A DNA stretch of 53,871 nt from Ruminococcus sp. AM22-13. Its GTDB lineage: Bacteria > Bacillota > Clostridia > Lachnospirales > Lachnospiraceae. The translations under genes and the position numbers were made by a program. Numbering within the stretch: position 1 is the first letter of the stretch; the number at the start of each line of letters is the position of its first letter. Below, piece after piece: positions 7,604 through 15,135 of the stretch. The notes under the pieces were generated by a model that was not told where the DNA came from, did no database searches, and saw only the letters and a list, made by a program, of their open reading frames with translations. The DNA is taken from contig NZ_QRIL01000026.1 in the NCBI RefSeq assembly GCF_003471165.1, forward strand, positions 1-53,871. Reading direction: 5' to 3'.

Positions 7604-8905
7604 TTAATTTTTCTTTTGAAATATTTCTTCTGTTTTTCGAAAAAGAAATTGATCAAACTCTTCAGTGTTGGTAATCCATTCTAAATCAGAACGACTGAGA
7701 AATTTTTGTTTTAATATATTATAAAATTCTTGTTTAGAATAAGAACACTGAGAAGTATTTAGATTCCCTATGATTCCATTTATGCGACCGAATAGGCTAG
7801 CACGTTCTTTTTTGTCTGGATAATAATAATCAATAATATTATGTAAAATAGTTTTAGAATCCCTTCTATCATGTGTGTTTCCAGTGAATTTGTAATCAGC
7901 ACGACAATACCAGACGGTAATTTTTATATGCTTGCCAGAAGCAGTTGTGTGATAAATACAATTTTGGCTGTACCAGTTATCTGTATCAATGTTGTTTTGA
8001 TAGGGAGAATGGATATATGTATTAGGAGCAAAAATATATTTATAGTTATGTGATGAAACAACTTCTATTTTTAATATGGTTCCTGGTAATAGATATTGTC
8101 TAAGATTTTTAAATAAATGAGCATAATTAATATTTGAGGAAGATACAAGTTTATTGCAAATAGTGGCACAATGAGATTTAGTTGAAATATGCTTTGCAAT
8201 TTTTTGTATGGTAGTTTCATCAAGTATATTTTTGAAATGATATATTTTGACGCTCATTATGTCAGTATCAATATTTTCAGTATCTAAACAGTTAATTGCA
8301 AGCCAATTATTGTCAAGCGTGTAATTGGGATTTTCCAGTAAAAAAGGTCTAGGACTATTAGAACCATATTTCATATGTGAATAATTATTAATTTTGTTAT
8401 TGATTATAAATAGATAATTTGCAGGAAGTAGTGGTATTATATTATATATTGCGGCAGGCAATGAAACAATCGCTCTTTGACATATATCGTCTATTAATGT
8501 TGTAATTTTGTTATTATGTTGTGCTATTAAGGATTGTAACCAGGATGAAGGCATAAGCAGCTCTGCTGCAAAAGCATTTGCTTCTTGTTCCATTTGATAA
8601 TACTCTGTTATATCAATTTCATTTAAAAATTCTGTTGTACATGAAATCATTCCGGTATGTGAAGGTATTTGCAAATGAGCTAGCTCATGTGCATATGTGA
8701 ATCGTTTACGTAAAGGAGACATATTGCTTTTTATAATAATGAGGGGTTTGTCATTATTGAGGCAGATGGCATCGCCATCAACAGGAATATAGGCTTCTTT
8801 AACGTCGGCATAATGCTTCAAGAGTTCATCTATTTTTACTGGTAGTGATAGTTTATGATATTGAAAAAATTTTTTTGCTCTTTTTCGTGCTAATTCTATA
8901 CTCAT
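7604..8905 (-). CDS. ImmA/IrrE-family metallopeptidase with a long unknown C-terminal region
   Basis: This 433-residue protein has a COG2856/M78 zinc protease domain in its first 150 residues: HELAH at 73-77 and the distal Glu in MEQEANAFAAELLMP (about 105-119). ImmA proteases of ICEs cleave their XRE repressor to switch on excision. The usual protein has 150-200 residues; here about 260 further residues match nothing I recognise and contain no obvious membrane segment. Its ATG overlaps the stop of the upstream gene by one base (TAATG), showing coupled translation. The codon use is AT-rich compared with the window. Given the XRE gene in the same operon, repressor cleavage is the likeliest role; action on the RNase pair is also possible. 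Confidence 0.85.
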   Translation of the reverse strand: MSIELARKRAKKFFQYHKLSLPVKIDELLKHYADVKEAYIPVDGDAICLNNDKPLIIIKSNMSPLRKRFTYAHELAHLQIPSHTGMISCTTEFLNEIDITEYYQMEQEANAFAAELLMPSSWLQSLIAQHNNKITTLIDDICQRAIVSLPAAIYNIIPLLPANYLFIINNKINNYSHMKYGSNSPRPFLLENPNYTLDNNWLAINCLDTENIDTDIMSVKIYHFKNILDETTIQKIAKHISTKSHCATICNKLVSSSNINYAHLFKNLRQYLLPGTILKIEVVSSHNYKYIFAPNTYIHSPYQNNIDTDNWYSQNCIYHTTASGKHIKITVWYCRADYKFTGNTHDRRDSKTILHNIIDYYYPDKKERASLFGRINGIIGNLNTSQCSYSKQEFYNILKQKFLSRSDLEWITNTEEFDQFLFRKTEEIFQKKN

Positions 8906-9219
8906 TATTCAATCATTCCTTTTTCTTTAAGCCAATTATAAATCTTTTTTGCTTCTTCCGGTGATGAAGAACGAGCGACTAATTTAGAAGTATATTCTTC
9001 TTTAAGTAATTCATTAATATTAATGTCTTTTTCGTGAGCTGAAATGATATATTTAAGATAGAAATCATTTTCAACCCAAAGAAAGTATTCTTCTTCTGTC
9101 ATACCAAGATATTCAAATACACTACAATCTGTATCTGAGTCATGCCATTTTTCTATATAATCATCGATTTCATCTAATATTGCGTCTGCATTAATAACAT
9201 CATTGATAAAATTAGACAT
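8905..9219 (-). CDS. Acidic small protein, candidate immunity/antitoxin to the E3-type RNase
   Basis: This 104-residue, strongly acidic protein (roughly 30 Asp/Glu) contains a segment WHDSDTDCSVFEYLGMTEEE (about 25-45), a pattern I associate with small antitoxin-like proteins of Firmicutes. It does not resemble colicin Im3 over its length. I chose the ATG at 9219, which overlaps the toxin stop by eight bases, preceded by GGGAGG about 10 bases upstream; a GTG lies one codon earlier. Tight coupling directly behind a basic nuclease gene and the acidic charge both fit an immunity protein that masks the RNase. The function is inferred from position and charge. Confidence 0.6.
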   Translation of the reverse strand: MSNFINDVINADAILDEIDDYIEKWHDSDTDCSVFEYLGMTEEEYFLWVENDFYLKYIISAHEKDININELLKEEYTSKLVARSSSPEEAKKIYNWLKEKGMIE

Positions 9220-9448
9220 CACTTAATTTCCTCCCTTTTACTGCTGATTTAATTGTTCGACCTGTGATTTTATCAGCGGATCCAAGATGTACTCCGTTTT
9301 TAGCACTATAGATTTCTACGTCACCATGCTGCGAATCCCACTGATATAGTCTTTTTCCATCTCTGGATTTCCAAGTTTTTTTACCTTCAATTCTTTTCGA
9401 AAGAATAAAGCAATCTTCGAGAAAAGAAGGTGGACTATATGGTATCAA
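9212..9448 (-). CDS. Stand-alone colicin E3-type ribonuclease domain (16S rRNase toxin)
   Basis: This 78-residue protein is essentially only the cytotoxic domain of colicin E3/cloacin DF13. The core RLYQWDSQHGDVEIY (33-47) followed by GVHLGSADKITGR (52-64) matches that family closely. The four E3 catalytic residues Asp510, His513, Glu517 and Arg545 correspond to Asp38, His41, Glu45 and Arg73 with identical spacing. E3 enzymes cut 16S rRNA in the decoding A-site and stop translation. There is no receptor-binding or translocation domain and no signal peptide, so it should act inside the producing cell. It starts with TTG after a strong AAGGAGG site; no ATG is available in frame. It sits between the XRE repressor and the acidic partner. 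Confidence 0.85.
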   Translation of the reverse strand: MIPYSPPSFLEDCFILSKRIEGKKTWKSRDGKRLYQWDSQHGDVEIYSAKNGVHLGSADKITGRTIKSAVKGRKLSDV

Positions 9449-9481
9449 ATGTTTATTCCTCCTTATTTTTAAACAGATATA

Positions 9482-10090
9482 TTAAGGAATTAATCTTATT
9501 TCTGATCTCTGCAATTCCAATTCCACTTTTTCTTTTGTTTCTGCTATTTCATCTATAGCTGCTTGCGTAGCTTCATTTGGATTATCTCCAGCGGATTTCA
9601 AAGCACTCTGGTAGAGGTAATTCATCTTTTCCCATTTCAACAAGTCATTAAACACCTTGTAACTTCTGATATTCAACAATGCATCCTGCAAAGACAGCGT
9701 ATGTGCCTTCCCTCTGGTGGTGTATCCGATTTCGAGATAAGAAGAAAGAACCGGATTCAGGTGGATAGATACAGTATCGTCCTTTAACATCTTGTCTTCT
9801 CCACGCTCTCCGCTGATCTGGAGGATGCCGGAATTACAAAGGACCATAAGCACGCCCATCAGATCACCGACTGTTTCCAGACGAAGTCCGGCAGTATCAC
9901 TGCCATTCAAAGCATTATAACTGACACCGAGTGCAGCTGCAATTTTCTCTAACTGAGGAGGTTGTGGCTGCATTTTATTGGTTTCGTATTTTCGGATAGA
10001 AACCGGATGGATACCAGTCAGCTCAGCCAGTTTATCTTGCGTGATTCCGATTTGCTTTCTGCAGTATTTGATTTTTTCTCCTATGGTCAT
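9482..10090 (-). CDS. XRE-family repressor (ImmR-like) heading the toxin/ImmA operon
   Basis: This 202-residue regulator has an N-terminal lambda-repressor-type helix-turn-helix (ITQDKLAELTGIHPVSIRKY, about 15-34) and a C-terminal region of unknown fold, perhaps for dimerisation or for recognition by the protease. It is transcribed divergently from the xis/int pair at 10250 and is followed after 33 bases by the RNase gene. Three similar 14-base palindromes lie in the divergent control region, one just downstream of its own -10 box, so it probably represses both its own promoter and that of xis. This is the ImmR-xis arrangement of ICEs. Confidence 0.82.
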   Translation of the reverse strand: MTIGEKIKYCRKQIGITQDKLAELTGIHPVSIRKYETNKMQPQPPQLEKIAAALGVSYNALNGSDTAGLRLETVGDLMGVLMVLCNSGILQISGERGEDKMLKDDTVSIHLNPVLSSYLEIGYTTRGKAHTLSLQDALLNIRSYKVFNDLLKWEKMNYLYQSALKSAGDNPNEATQAAIDEIAETKEKVELELQRSEIRLIP

Positions 10091-10107
10091 TCTTATCGTC
10101 CTCCATG

Positions 10108-10128
10108 TATCGAGATAGCTACATTATA
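10108..10128 (-). promoter_or_regulatory. -10 box and degenerate operator of the XRE operon
   Basis: On the minus strand TATAAT (10123-10128) is followed after one base by a 14-base imperfect palindrome (10108-10121, plus strand TATCGAGATAGCTA) that resembles the perfect operators at 10176 and 10212. No good -35 box is visible, so this promoter may be weak or helped by a regulator. The layout suggests autoregulation. Confidence 0.55.
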
Positions 10129-10168
10129 CCATGTTTGAAAAAAATTTTCTACTAGCATTTCAAAATAC

Positions 10169-10197
10169 TTGACAATAGCGAAGTCGCTACATATAAT
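10169..10197 (+). promoter_or_regulatory. Consensus promoter for xis/int with operator in the spacer
   Basis: TTGACA (10169-10174), 17 bases, then TATAAT (10192-10197): a perfect consensus promoter. The spacer is almost filled by the palindrome TAGCGAAGTCGCTA (10176-10189), so a bound repressor would directly block RNA polymerase. Confidence 0.88.
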
Positions 10198-10211
10198 GAA
10201 GATACAAAATG

Positions 10212-10225
10212 TAGCGATAACGCTA
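10212..10225 (+). promoter_or_regulatory. Second operator palindrome for the XRE repressor
   Basis: TAGCGATAACGCTA repeats the half-site of the spacer operator (TAGCG/CGCTA). Its centre lies 36 bases downstream of the centre of the first, in the 5' untranslated region of xis. Two sites at near-helical spacing could allow cooperative binding. Confidence 0.75.
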
Positions 10226-10249
10226 TAATGAGAAAAGGAGGATGCATAT

Positions 10250-10438
10250 ATGGCAGAAAACAACAAGATTTATATTACTGCAAATGAACTCGCAGAAATG
10301 CTGGGTGTTTCTGTAGGTCATGCTTACAAGCTAATCCGTAAGCTTAATCAGGAACTGGAAAAAGAAGGGTTTCTGGTGATTGCAGGTAAAGTTCCCAGAC
10401 GCTATTTTGAAAAACGCTGGTATGGTTTCAGTGCATAG
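10250..10438 (+). CDS. Second excisionase-like protein
   Basis: This 62-residue helix-turn-helix protein (ELAEMLGVSVGHAYKLIRKL, about 13-32) is clearly related to the one at 63-251, sharing YKLIR, the following acidic helix and the FLVIAGKVPRRYFE wing. GGAGG lies 8 bases before the ATG. It is the first gene under the repressor-controlled promoter and is followed by a truncated integrase, so its present use is doubtful. It marks the control end of a second, related but distinct integrative element. Confidence 0.8.
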   Translation: MAENNKIYITANELAEMLGVSVGHAYKLIRKLNQELEKEGFLVIAGKVPRRYFEKRWYGFSA

Positions 10439-10449
10439 GAGGTGGTCGA

Positions 10450-10798
10450 ATGAAAGCGGAAAAAGACAAGAAAACAGGAAAATGGTTGATTCAGTATCGT
10501 TATACGGATTGGCAGGGGAAACGCCGGAAATCCACTAAAAGAGGTTTTGCGACCAAAAGAGAGGCGGAGGAATGGCTTAGAAATTTCCTTATTACGCAAA
10601 AAGCAGACTTTGATATGAAGTTCGAGGATTTTTGGAAGATGTATTATGCAGATATGGAGACACGCCTGCGGGAGCATACTATGAGAACGAAAAAGTATAT
10701 TGTGGAGCTGAAAATTCTCCCGTATTTCGGGAATAAGCGGGTAAATGACATTACTGCAGCTGACATCCGTCAATGGCAGAATGAATTGATTAAAATGG
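10450..10798 (+). pseudogene. Integrase N-terminal fragment, truncated at the IS4-family element
   Basis: The first 116 residues match the arm-binding and core-binding domains of the integrase at 252 (shared GFATKREAEEW and LKILPYFG segments). Homology stops at RQWQNELIKM, exactly where the IS4-family inverted repeat starts (10799). The frame continues for some 40 meaningless residues into the insertion sequence. The catalytic domain is missing here; a matching C-terminal piece exists at 12972-13168 but on the opposite strand, so insertion was followed by rearrangement, or the two pieces come from different integrases. Confidence 0.85.
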
Positions 10799-11319
10799 CA
10801 ATGTCATTAACTTTAGCAAAAGCAGAAATCGTAATTATTATAAATTATGATTCCTGCTTTTTTACTTTTGATATGGGCATACTTATCCCTTGTTTCTACT
10901 ATTCATATCTTTTTAGCTAATACGCTCTTTTATGAGTATTTGAATATTTTCCTGCTAACTGGCCTTTCGTTCTTTTGTAATGACGGTCAGGACGAATCGG
11001 AACAAGATTCTTACTGATATCTTCATATATCTGTTGAAACAAGATACTTTTCTTTTTCTCATTCGTCTCAAGAAGAATATAGATCAGATCATTTTTTAAG
11101 ATTCCAATACTAACTGTCTGATTGATCATCATTTTATGCTTTTTCTCTGTCTCTTTCTGATCCAGTTCACGTTCTGCGTCTAATATGGTATCTTCAGCTA
11201 AATTACTCAGATATATGGTACTGTATATATCCTGTAATAACAGAATCGCTTTTGTCCCTGTGAAATTTTCTAATTGTAGCCGACTTTTTAAGGTTTCGTA
11301 TGCAGTTTCTATTCCCCAT

Positions 11320-11809
11320 ATGCCGATATTTTAGAAATGCCGATAAATTTTCTATAAGATTCCATGCCTGACCCGATGTCAGGCACGGTAATAAACTATC
11401 GGCATTTATTTCAATCCACAAAGCCGTTTGATAGTATCTTCGTCATTGGCATACTTGAACACCACATCATCCTTAAAGACGGAACTATCACTATCGCTAA
11501 GCTTATGTGGTGCTTCCTTCTTCATTGCTTCAGTAACCTTTGCATAGAAACGAGTCATTTCTATGTTCGAATGACCAAGCCATTCAGATATAGTAGGAAG
11601 TGGCACTCCTGCCTGATACAGGTGCATTGCCCTCGTTCTTCTGAAAAGATGTGAATGCAGATGGACTAGCTACAGTGATAACTGGTTACATCTCTATAGT
11701 AAGAAATGCCGATATATTTATAAGGTCCTATAAATCTAATATTTCAGAAAGTCAAAAGTCGGCATTTCTAAAATATCGGCATATGGTCGATTATGCCGAT
11801 ATCGGCATA
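11320..11809. mobile_element. 490-bp remnant of a recombinase-in-trio (RIT-like) element with 9-bp target duplication
   Basis: The insert is flanked by ATTCCCCAT at 11311-11319 and 11810-11818. It has perfect 24-base inverted repeats (11320-11343 and 11759-11782) made of two copies of the motif ATGCCGA. A further copy at the right end forms a 22-base palindrome centred on 11800/11801. Additional copies of TATCGGCAT lie near 11398 and 11705. The only coding content is the C-terminal end of a tyrosine recombinase on the minus strand. I read it as an internal-deletion derivative that could still have been moved by a full-length relative. Confidence 0.75.
11406..11660 (-). pseudogene. C-terminal fragment of a tyrosine recombinase (third trio member type)
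   Basis: The fragment starts at the H-x-x-R box (LHSHLFRRTRAMHLYQAG) and continues through EWLGHSNIEMTRFYAKVTE, which carries the late His and the Tyr nucleophile, to a normal C-terminal tail. Everything before the H-x-x-R box is missing. The sequence type is that of the last recombinase in three-recombinase clusters, complementing the first two genes seen at 13325-15135. Confidence 0.75.
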
Positions 11810-12856
11810 ATTCCCCATCTCATATGATATAATTCTTTAATTTCGTTTGTAGAGAATTCAATTTCTGAGAGATTCGTGGCTAACACTTCTAAGCTTTCAT
11901 TTTCTAATGGGATTTTTATCATACGTAATGAAATTTCTCCCAGTTCTTTCATACGTTCTCCATCTATCGTCCCTTCATAATGTCTGATTCTTGACTTATC
12001 AAGTTTTATTTTAACCAATTGATCATTTTCCGACAGACTGCTTTGTTCTTTTTTATAATCACTGCTTTTTAAACGTACGATAAATTTAATACCTTTATCC
12101 ATCATATGTATAAACGCAGGTGTAGAAGGATATCCTCGGTCCATGATAATGATAAATGGAATATTTCCTATTGTTTCCGGTATTCGCTCTAATTGCTTTT
12201 CTGCCAGGCGCATCTCATCAAATTTTACTTTGTTACAATCACTTTCTAGTATCATGCGATTCATTACATCATAGATACAGCCTAATCCTATTTGAGCCTG
12301 GGGTTTTGTATTTTTTCGGCTTGCAGAACCATACAGTTCCAGCGTTTCAGCAGTGGTAGGAATATTAATGTCTGAGCCGTCTGCTGCTAATATTAAATGA
12401 CCTTTATAAGTTGAAAAAGAAGAATCCGCATAGAAGTTGCGGTTATGATATTTATACAGTTCTAAAAAAGCATCTGGATTAAGTTTCATACGCTGTTTCA
12501 GATATCCTGGTTTGGAAATGAAAGTTCCTGGATGAGCAATTTTCATATAATTTCTCAGTTCCAATGCCAATGTCAGCCCCTTTCTGTTTATCATTGTGAA
12601 AAGAAGATCCTGAAGAGGCATTTTTCTGGTTCTGGTAAAATGATTTTGGTTACCAGACCGACAAAATGCCCTAAATTCATTAGAATTCATTTTTTCTATA
12701 TCCATGAATGTACGTTTTTGAGAATGTTTCATGAGCATCACATCCTTTTCTGCGGCAGGTTCATGGTTTCTCTTTACAATATAAGCATATCAAAAAAAGC
12801 AGAAGATATCTAATCCTTTTGGAATAAATATCTTCTGCTTTAAGTTAATGACATTG

Positions 12857-12971
12857 TTTATTTACAAGGGTTTCCGGGATTTTATTTTTGCCCGTGATGC
12901 TACGGTGATGTTAATGAGGAGAAAGTGTCTTATTTTTGGGAATTTTTTGTTCTTGTATGATGTTATATGTT
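12857..12971. other. Short spacer behind an integrase remnant, with GGGTTTCCGGG block
   Basis: No gene is seen. The block GGGTTTCCGGG (12868-12878) is shared with 7554-7564. It lies downstream of the integrase fragment read on the minus strand, where attachment cores of this integrase class often sit. This is suggestive only. Confidence 0.3.
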
Positions 12972-13168
12972 TCATTCGTTTTTATCTTCTACATTATCAT
13001 TTGTGGCTCTTACTTCATTGAGAGCGTCAGCAAGTTTCCTGTCTTTTCCTGGATACAAATGAGCATAAACTTTCCAGGTTGTTTCCGGTGATTCATGTCC
13101 AAGCCGGTCCGAAATCTCCTTAATGGAAAATCTCATATCAATCAGCATACTTGCATGCGAATGCCTGA
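12972..13168 (-). pseudogene. Integrase C-terminal fragment cut by the second trio-type element
   Basis: The frame contains LRHSHASMLIDM (the HDLRHSH box, first residues altered by the junction), ISDRLGHESPETTWKVYAHLYP with the late His and Tyr, and a normal basic tail. The expected HD before LRHSH is replaced by codons from the palindromic end of the neighbouring element, so the break lies at about 13168. It could be the missing catalytic end of the integrase at 10450, inverted relative to it. Confidence 0.75.
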
Positions 13169-13283
13169 GAAAATCCAAACGTTTGGATTTTCTGCGATAT
13201 CCAAACTTAAATAAAATCCAAACCTTTTGCAGATGATACAGGAAATGCAATAAATAGCATCTGAAAAGGTTTGGATTTTATTT
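13168..13283. repeat. Palindromic terminus of the second trio-type element
   Basis: A 26-base perfect palindrome (13168-13193, built on AAAATCCAAAC/GTTTGGATTTT) is followed by another copy near 13200 and by a long hairpin. In that hairpin 13209-13235 (AAATAAAATCCAAACCTTTT and on) pairs with 13258-13283 across a 22-base loop. The arrangement, an outer palindrome followed by inner copies of the same motif, repeats that of the element at 11320-11809 although the motif sequence differs. Confidence 0.7.
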
Positions 13284-13324
13284 TTGGTGTATGATTCCCT
13301 TATAACAAAAAGGGAGGTCATACC

Positions 13325-14330
13325 ATGGATTTACAAAATTTAAAAGAGCACCATGAAGAGCTTCTTTCCTTCATGGAAAATAATGGTTATTCCAGTACTT
13401 ACATACGCCGGTTCAGGGAGGAAATCAACCGTATACTGGCTAAAGCAGACAGCCACGACTGGCAGTCCTATCGGGATGTTTACCTTGATTACTTAGAAGC
13501 TCCGCATTCTAAAGACTATCTGCGAAACAAAAGAACTATCATCGGGGAGTTGGAGCAGTTTGATGACTTCGGCCGCATGCCTGATGGCAGAAGCCGACAT
13601 ACCTTGTTTGAGAGGGGATCCTATCATCTGCTTTGTCCCGAATTCAGAGAATTGATTGATTTTTACCGTATATATGAAAAAACGGGGAAAGAAGGAATCG
13701 ACCATACGGGGTGAAGCACTCAATACAGCATCTTTTTTACATCAGATGCAGCAACGGGGTGCCCAGTGTCTGGATGCAATAACGGAAGAGGATGTCCTGT
13801 CATTCTTTCTCGTAGAAGGTGGTTCTTTGCAAAGAAGCTGTTCTTACAAGAAAAACATTGCAGCAGTGTTCAAAGCAGGGCTTAACTGGAAAACTAAACA
13901 GATACTGGTCACACAGCAGAAAACATCCGTACCCTTAGAACTTCCGCTTTCTGCTGTTGTGGGGAATGCCATATATGATTACCTGGAATCGGAAAGGCCG
14001 GATACCGGCTGTCCCCGCCTGTTCCTGACAGAAACACATCCCTTTTCACCATTGTCTACCCAGGGAATTGCAAACATCGTAACAAAAATCTGTCGGATTG
14101 CAGGAGTGCGGCAGAATCCAGGAGACAGGAAGGGGACACACATCTTCCGGCACAACCTGGCATCCTCTATGCTGGAAAACAGTGTACCACAGCATGTAAT
14201 CACACAGACTCTCGGACATACAGCTCCCGATTCCCTTGAGCCTTATCTAAGGGCAGATTTTGTACATTTAAAGGAATGCGCCCTGAGCGTGGAGCAGTTC
14301 CCCCTGGCAAAGGAGGTGCTGTCCATATGA
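13325..14330 (+). pseudogene. Tyrosine recombinase 1 of a trio-type element (frameshifted)
   Basis: The gene reads MDLQNLKEHHEELLSFMENN through an N-terminal core-binding region to IDFYRIYEK near 13680. There a one-base change in the run AAAAAA shifts the frame; the remainder continues as KKRGKKESTIRGEALNTASF. Catalytic-domain pieces follow: HIFRHNLASSM (H-x-x-R) and TLGHTAPDSLEPYLR, where the Tyr nucleophile sits in EPYLR. An AGGGAGG site lies before the ATG at 13325. The gene is typical of the first recombinase of RIT clusters but cannot make a full-length protein unless frameshifting occurs. Confidence 0.8.
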
Positions 14331-15135
14331 AAGAATTCCGTTCGTTCCTTTCCTCACAGATCCATAGCTTTATAAGGTACCGGCAGGCATCCCAGCGATG
14401 GGATGATTCTTCCTATGAGGAAAACCTGATGCTGTTTGACCATTACTGCCACGCGAATGATCCGTGTGCTACCGCACTGACACAGGAAATGGTTGACGGC
14501 TGGTGCCGTCAGCGGAGGACGGAAACCAACAACTACTGCAGGTCGAGGATCTATGTGGTAGACAGCTTCGTTCGTTTTCTGAACATGCGAGGCCTGTCCA
14601 ATGTTCAGACTCCGCAGATTCCCCGGAAAGAAAGGCGGAGATACCTCCCGCATGCCTTTACAGAGGAAGAACTTATCCGGTTTTTCCATGAATGTGATAG
14701 CATACCGGTCATCAACAGTAGGAAAGAAACTATTATAAGAAAAATGTCTGTCCCTGTGTTTTTCAGGCTTCTTTACAGCAGTGGGATCCGTACAAATGAA
14801 GCCCGGCTACTCCTCAGGGAAAATGTGGATCTGAGGAGAGGGATACTGGATATCCAGTATTCCAAGGGTCATGACCAGCACTACATTGTTTTGCACGATT
14901 CCATGCTGGAGATCATGCGCAGATATGATGCAGCCATTAACGGCATCGTGCCGGAGAGGGAATATTTCTTCCCTTCCATAAGGAATTCCCATTTCAACAG
15001 GGGATGGGTAACAAAAATTTCAACCTGTTATGGTGCAAAGCCAATACGTCCCACGCCACCGCCTACGAATTCCGCCACCATTATGCTGTAACAAACCTCA
15101 ACCAATGGACAGGCTATGGTTTTGAATGCTTATAG
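14327..15135 (+). pseudogene. Tyrosine recombinase 2 of a trio-type element (frameshifted and truncated)
   Basis: The start ATG overlaps the stop of recombinase 1 (ATGA). The protein has an N-terminal core-binding domain, then LLYSSGIRTNEARLL with the first catalytic Arg. Near 15016 one A appears lost from an A-run: the proper frame continues as KNFNLLWCKANTSHATAYEF followed by RHHYAV (the second catalytic box), whereas the gene frame ends in a Pro-rich nonsense tail at 15091. The restored frame itself ends at 15135 without the Tyr, because sequence of the following relaxase begins there. The third trio gene is absent, so a deletion joined this element to the next. Confidence 0.8.

Larger units (their letters stand above)
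10917..12741 (-). pseudogene. IS4-family DDE transposase split by an insertion
   Basis: The N-terminal part (12741-11819) contains the DDE fold: the first Asp in LILAADGSDINIP, the second in FIIIMDRGYPS, and the start of the Tyr-Arg-Glu region in ELYHMRWGI. The reading frame then runs into the inserted element and stops. The missing end is intact on the far side (minus strand from about 11319 to 10917) and begins WGIETAYETLKSRLQLENF, restoring the YxxRWxIE...LK signature. Joining both sides and removing one copy of a 9-base duplication gives an uninterrupted transposase of about 440 residues. The interruption removes the catalytic Glu from the first product, so it is inactive. Confidence 0.9.
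10799..12856 (-). mobile_element. IS4-family insertion sequence, interrupted by a 490-bp insert
   Basis: The ends carry the inverted repeat CAATGTCATTAACTT (10799-10813) and its complement at 12842-12856, both followed inwards by an AAGCAGAA-like block. Without the insert at 11320-11809 (plus 9 duplicated bases) the element is about 1.56 kb, normal for the family. It encodes one DDE transposase on the minus strand. The bases flanking the two ends do not match, so no target duplication survives, in keeping with rearrangement of the integrase around it. Confidence 0.85.

Noticed and set aside
10917..11132. A separate 71-residue minus-strand gene
   Set aside because: It is the C-terminal end of the interrupted IS4-family transposase, in frame with WGIETAYE upstream.
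13168..13283. Repeated ATCCAAAC units as a CRISPR-like array
   Set aside because: The copies are inverted, unevenly spaced and few, and no cas genes are near; they are terminal repeats of the recombinase element.
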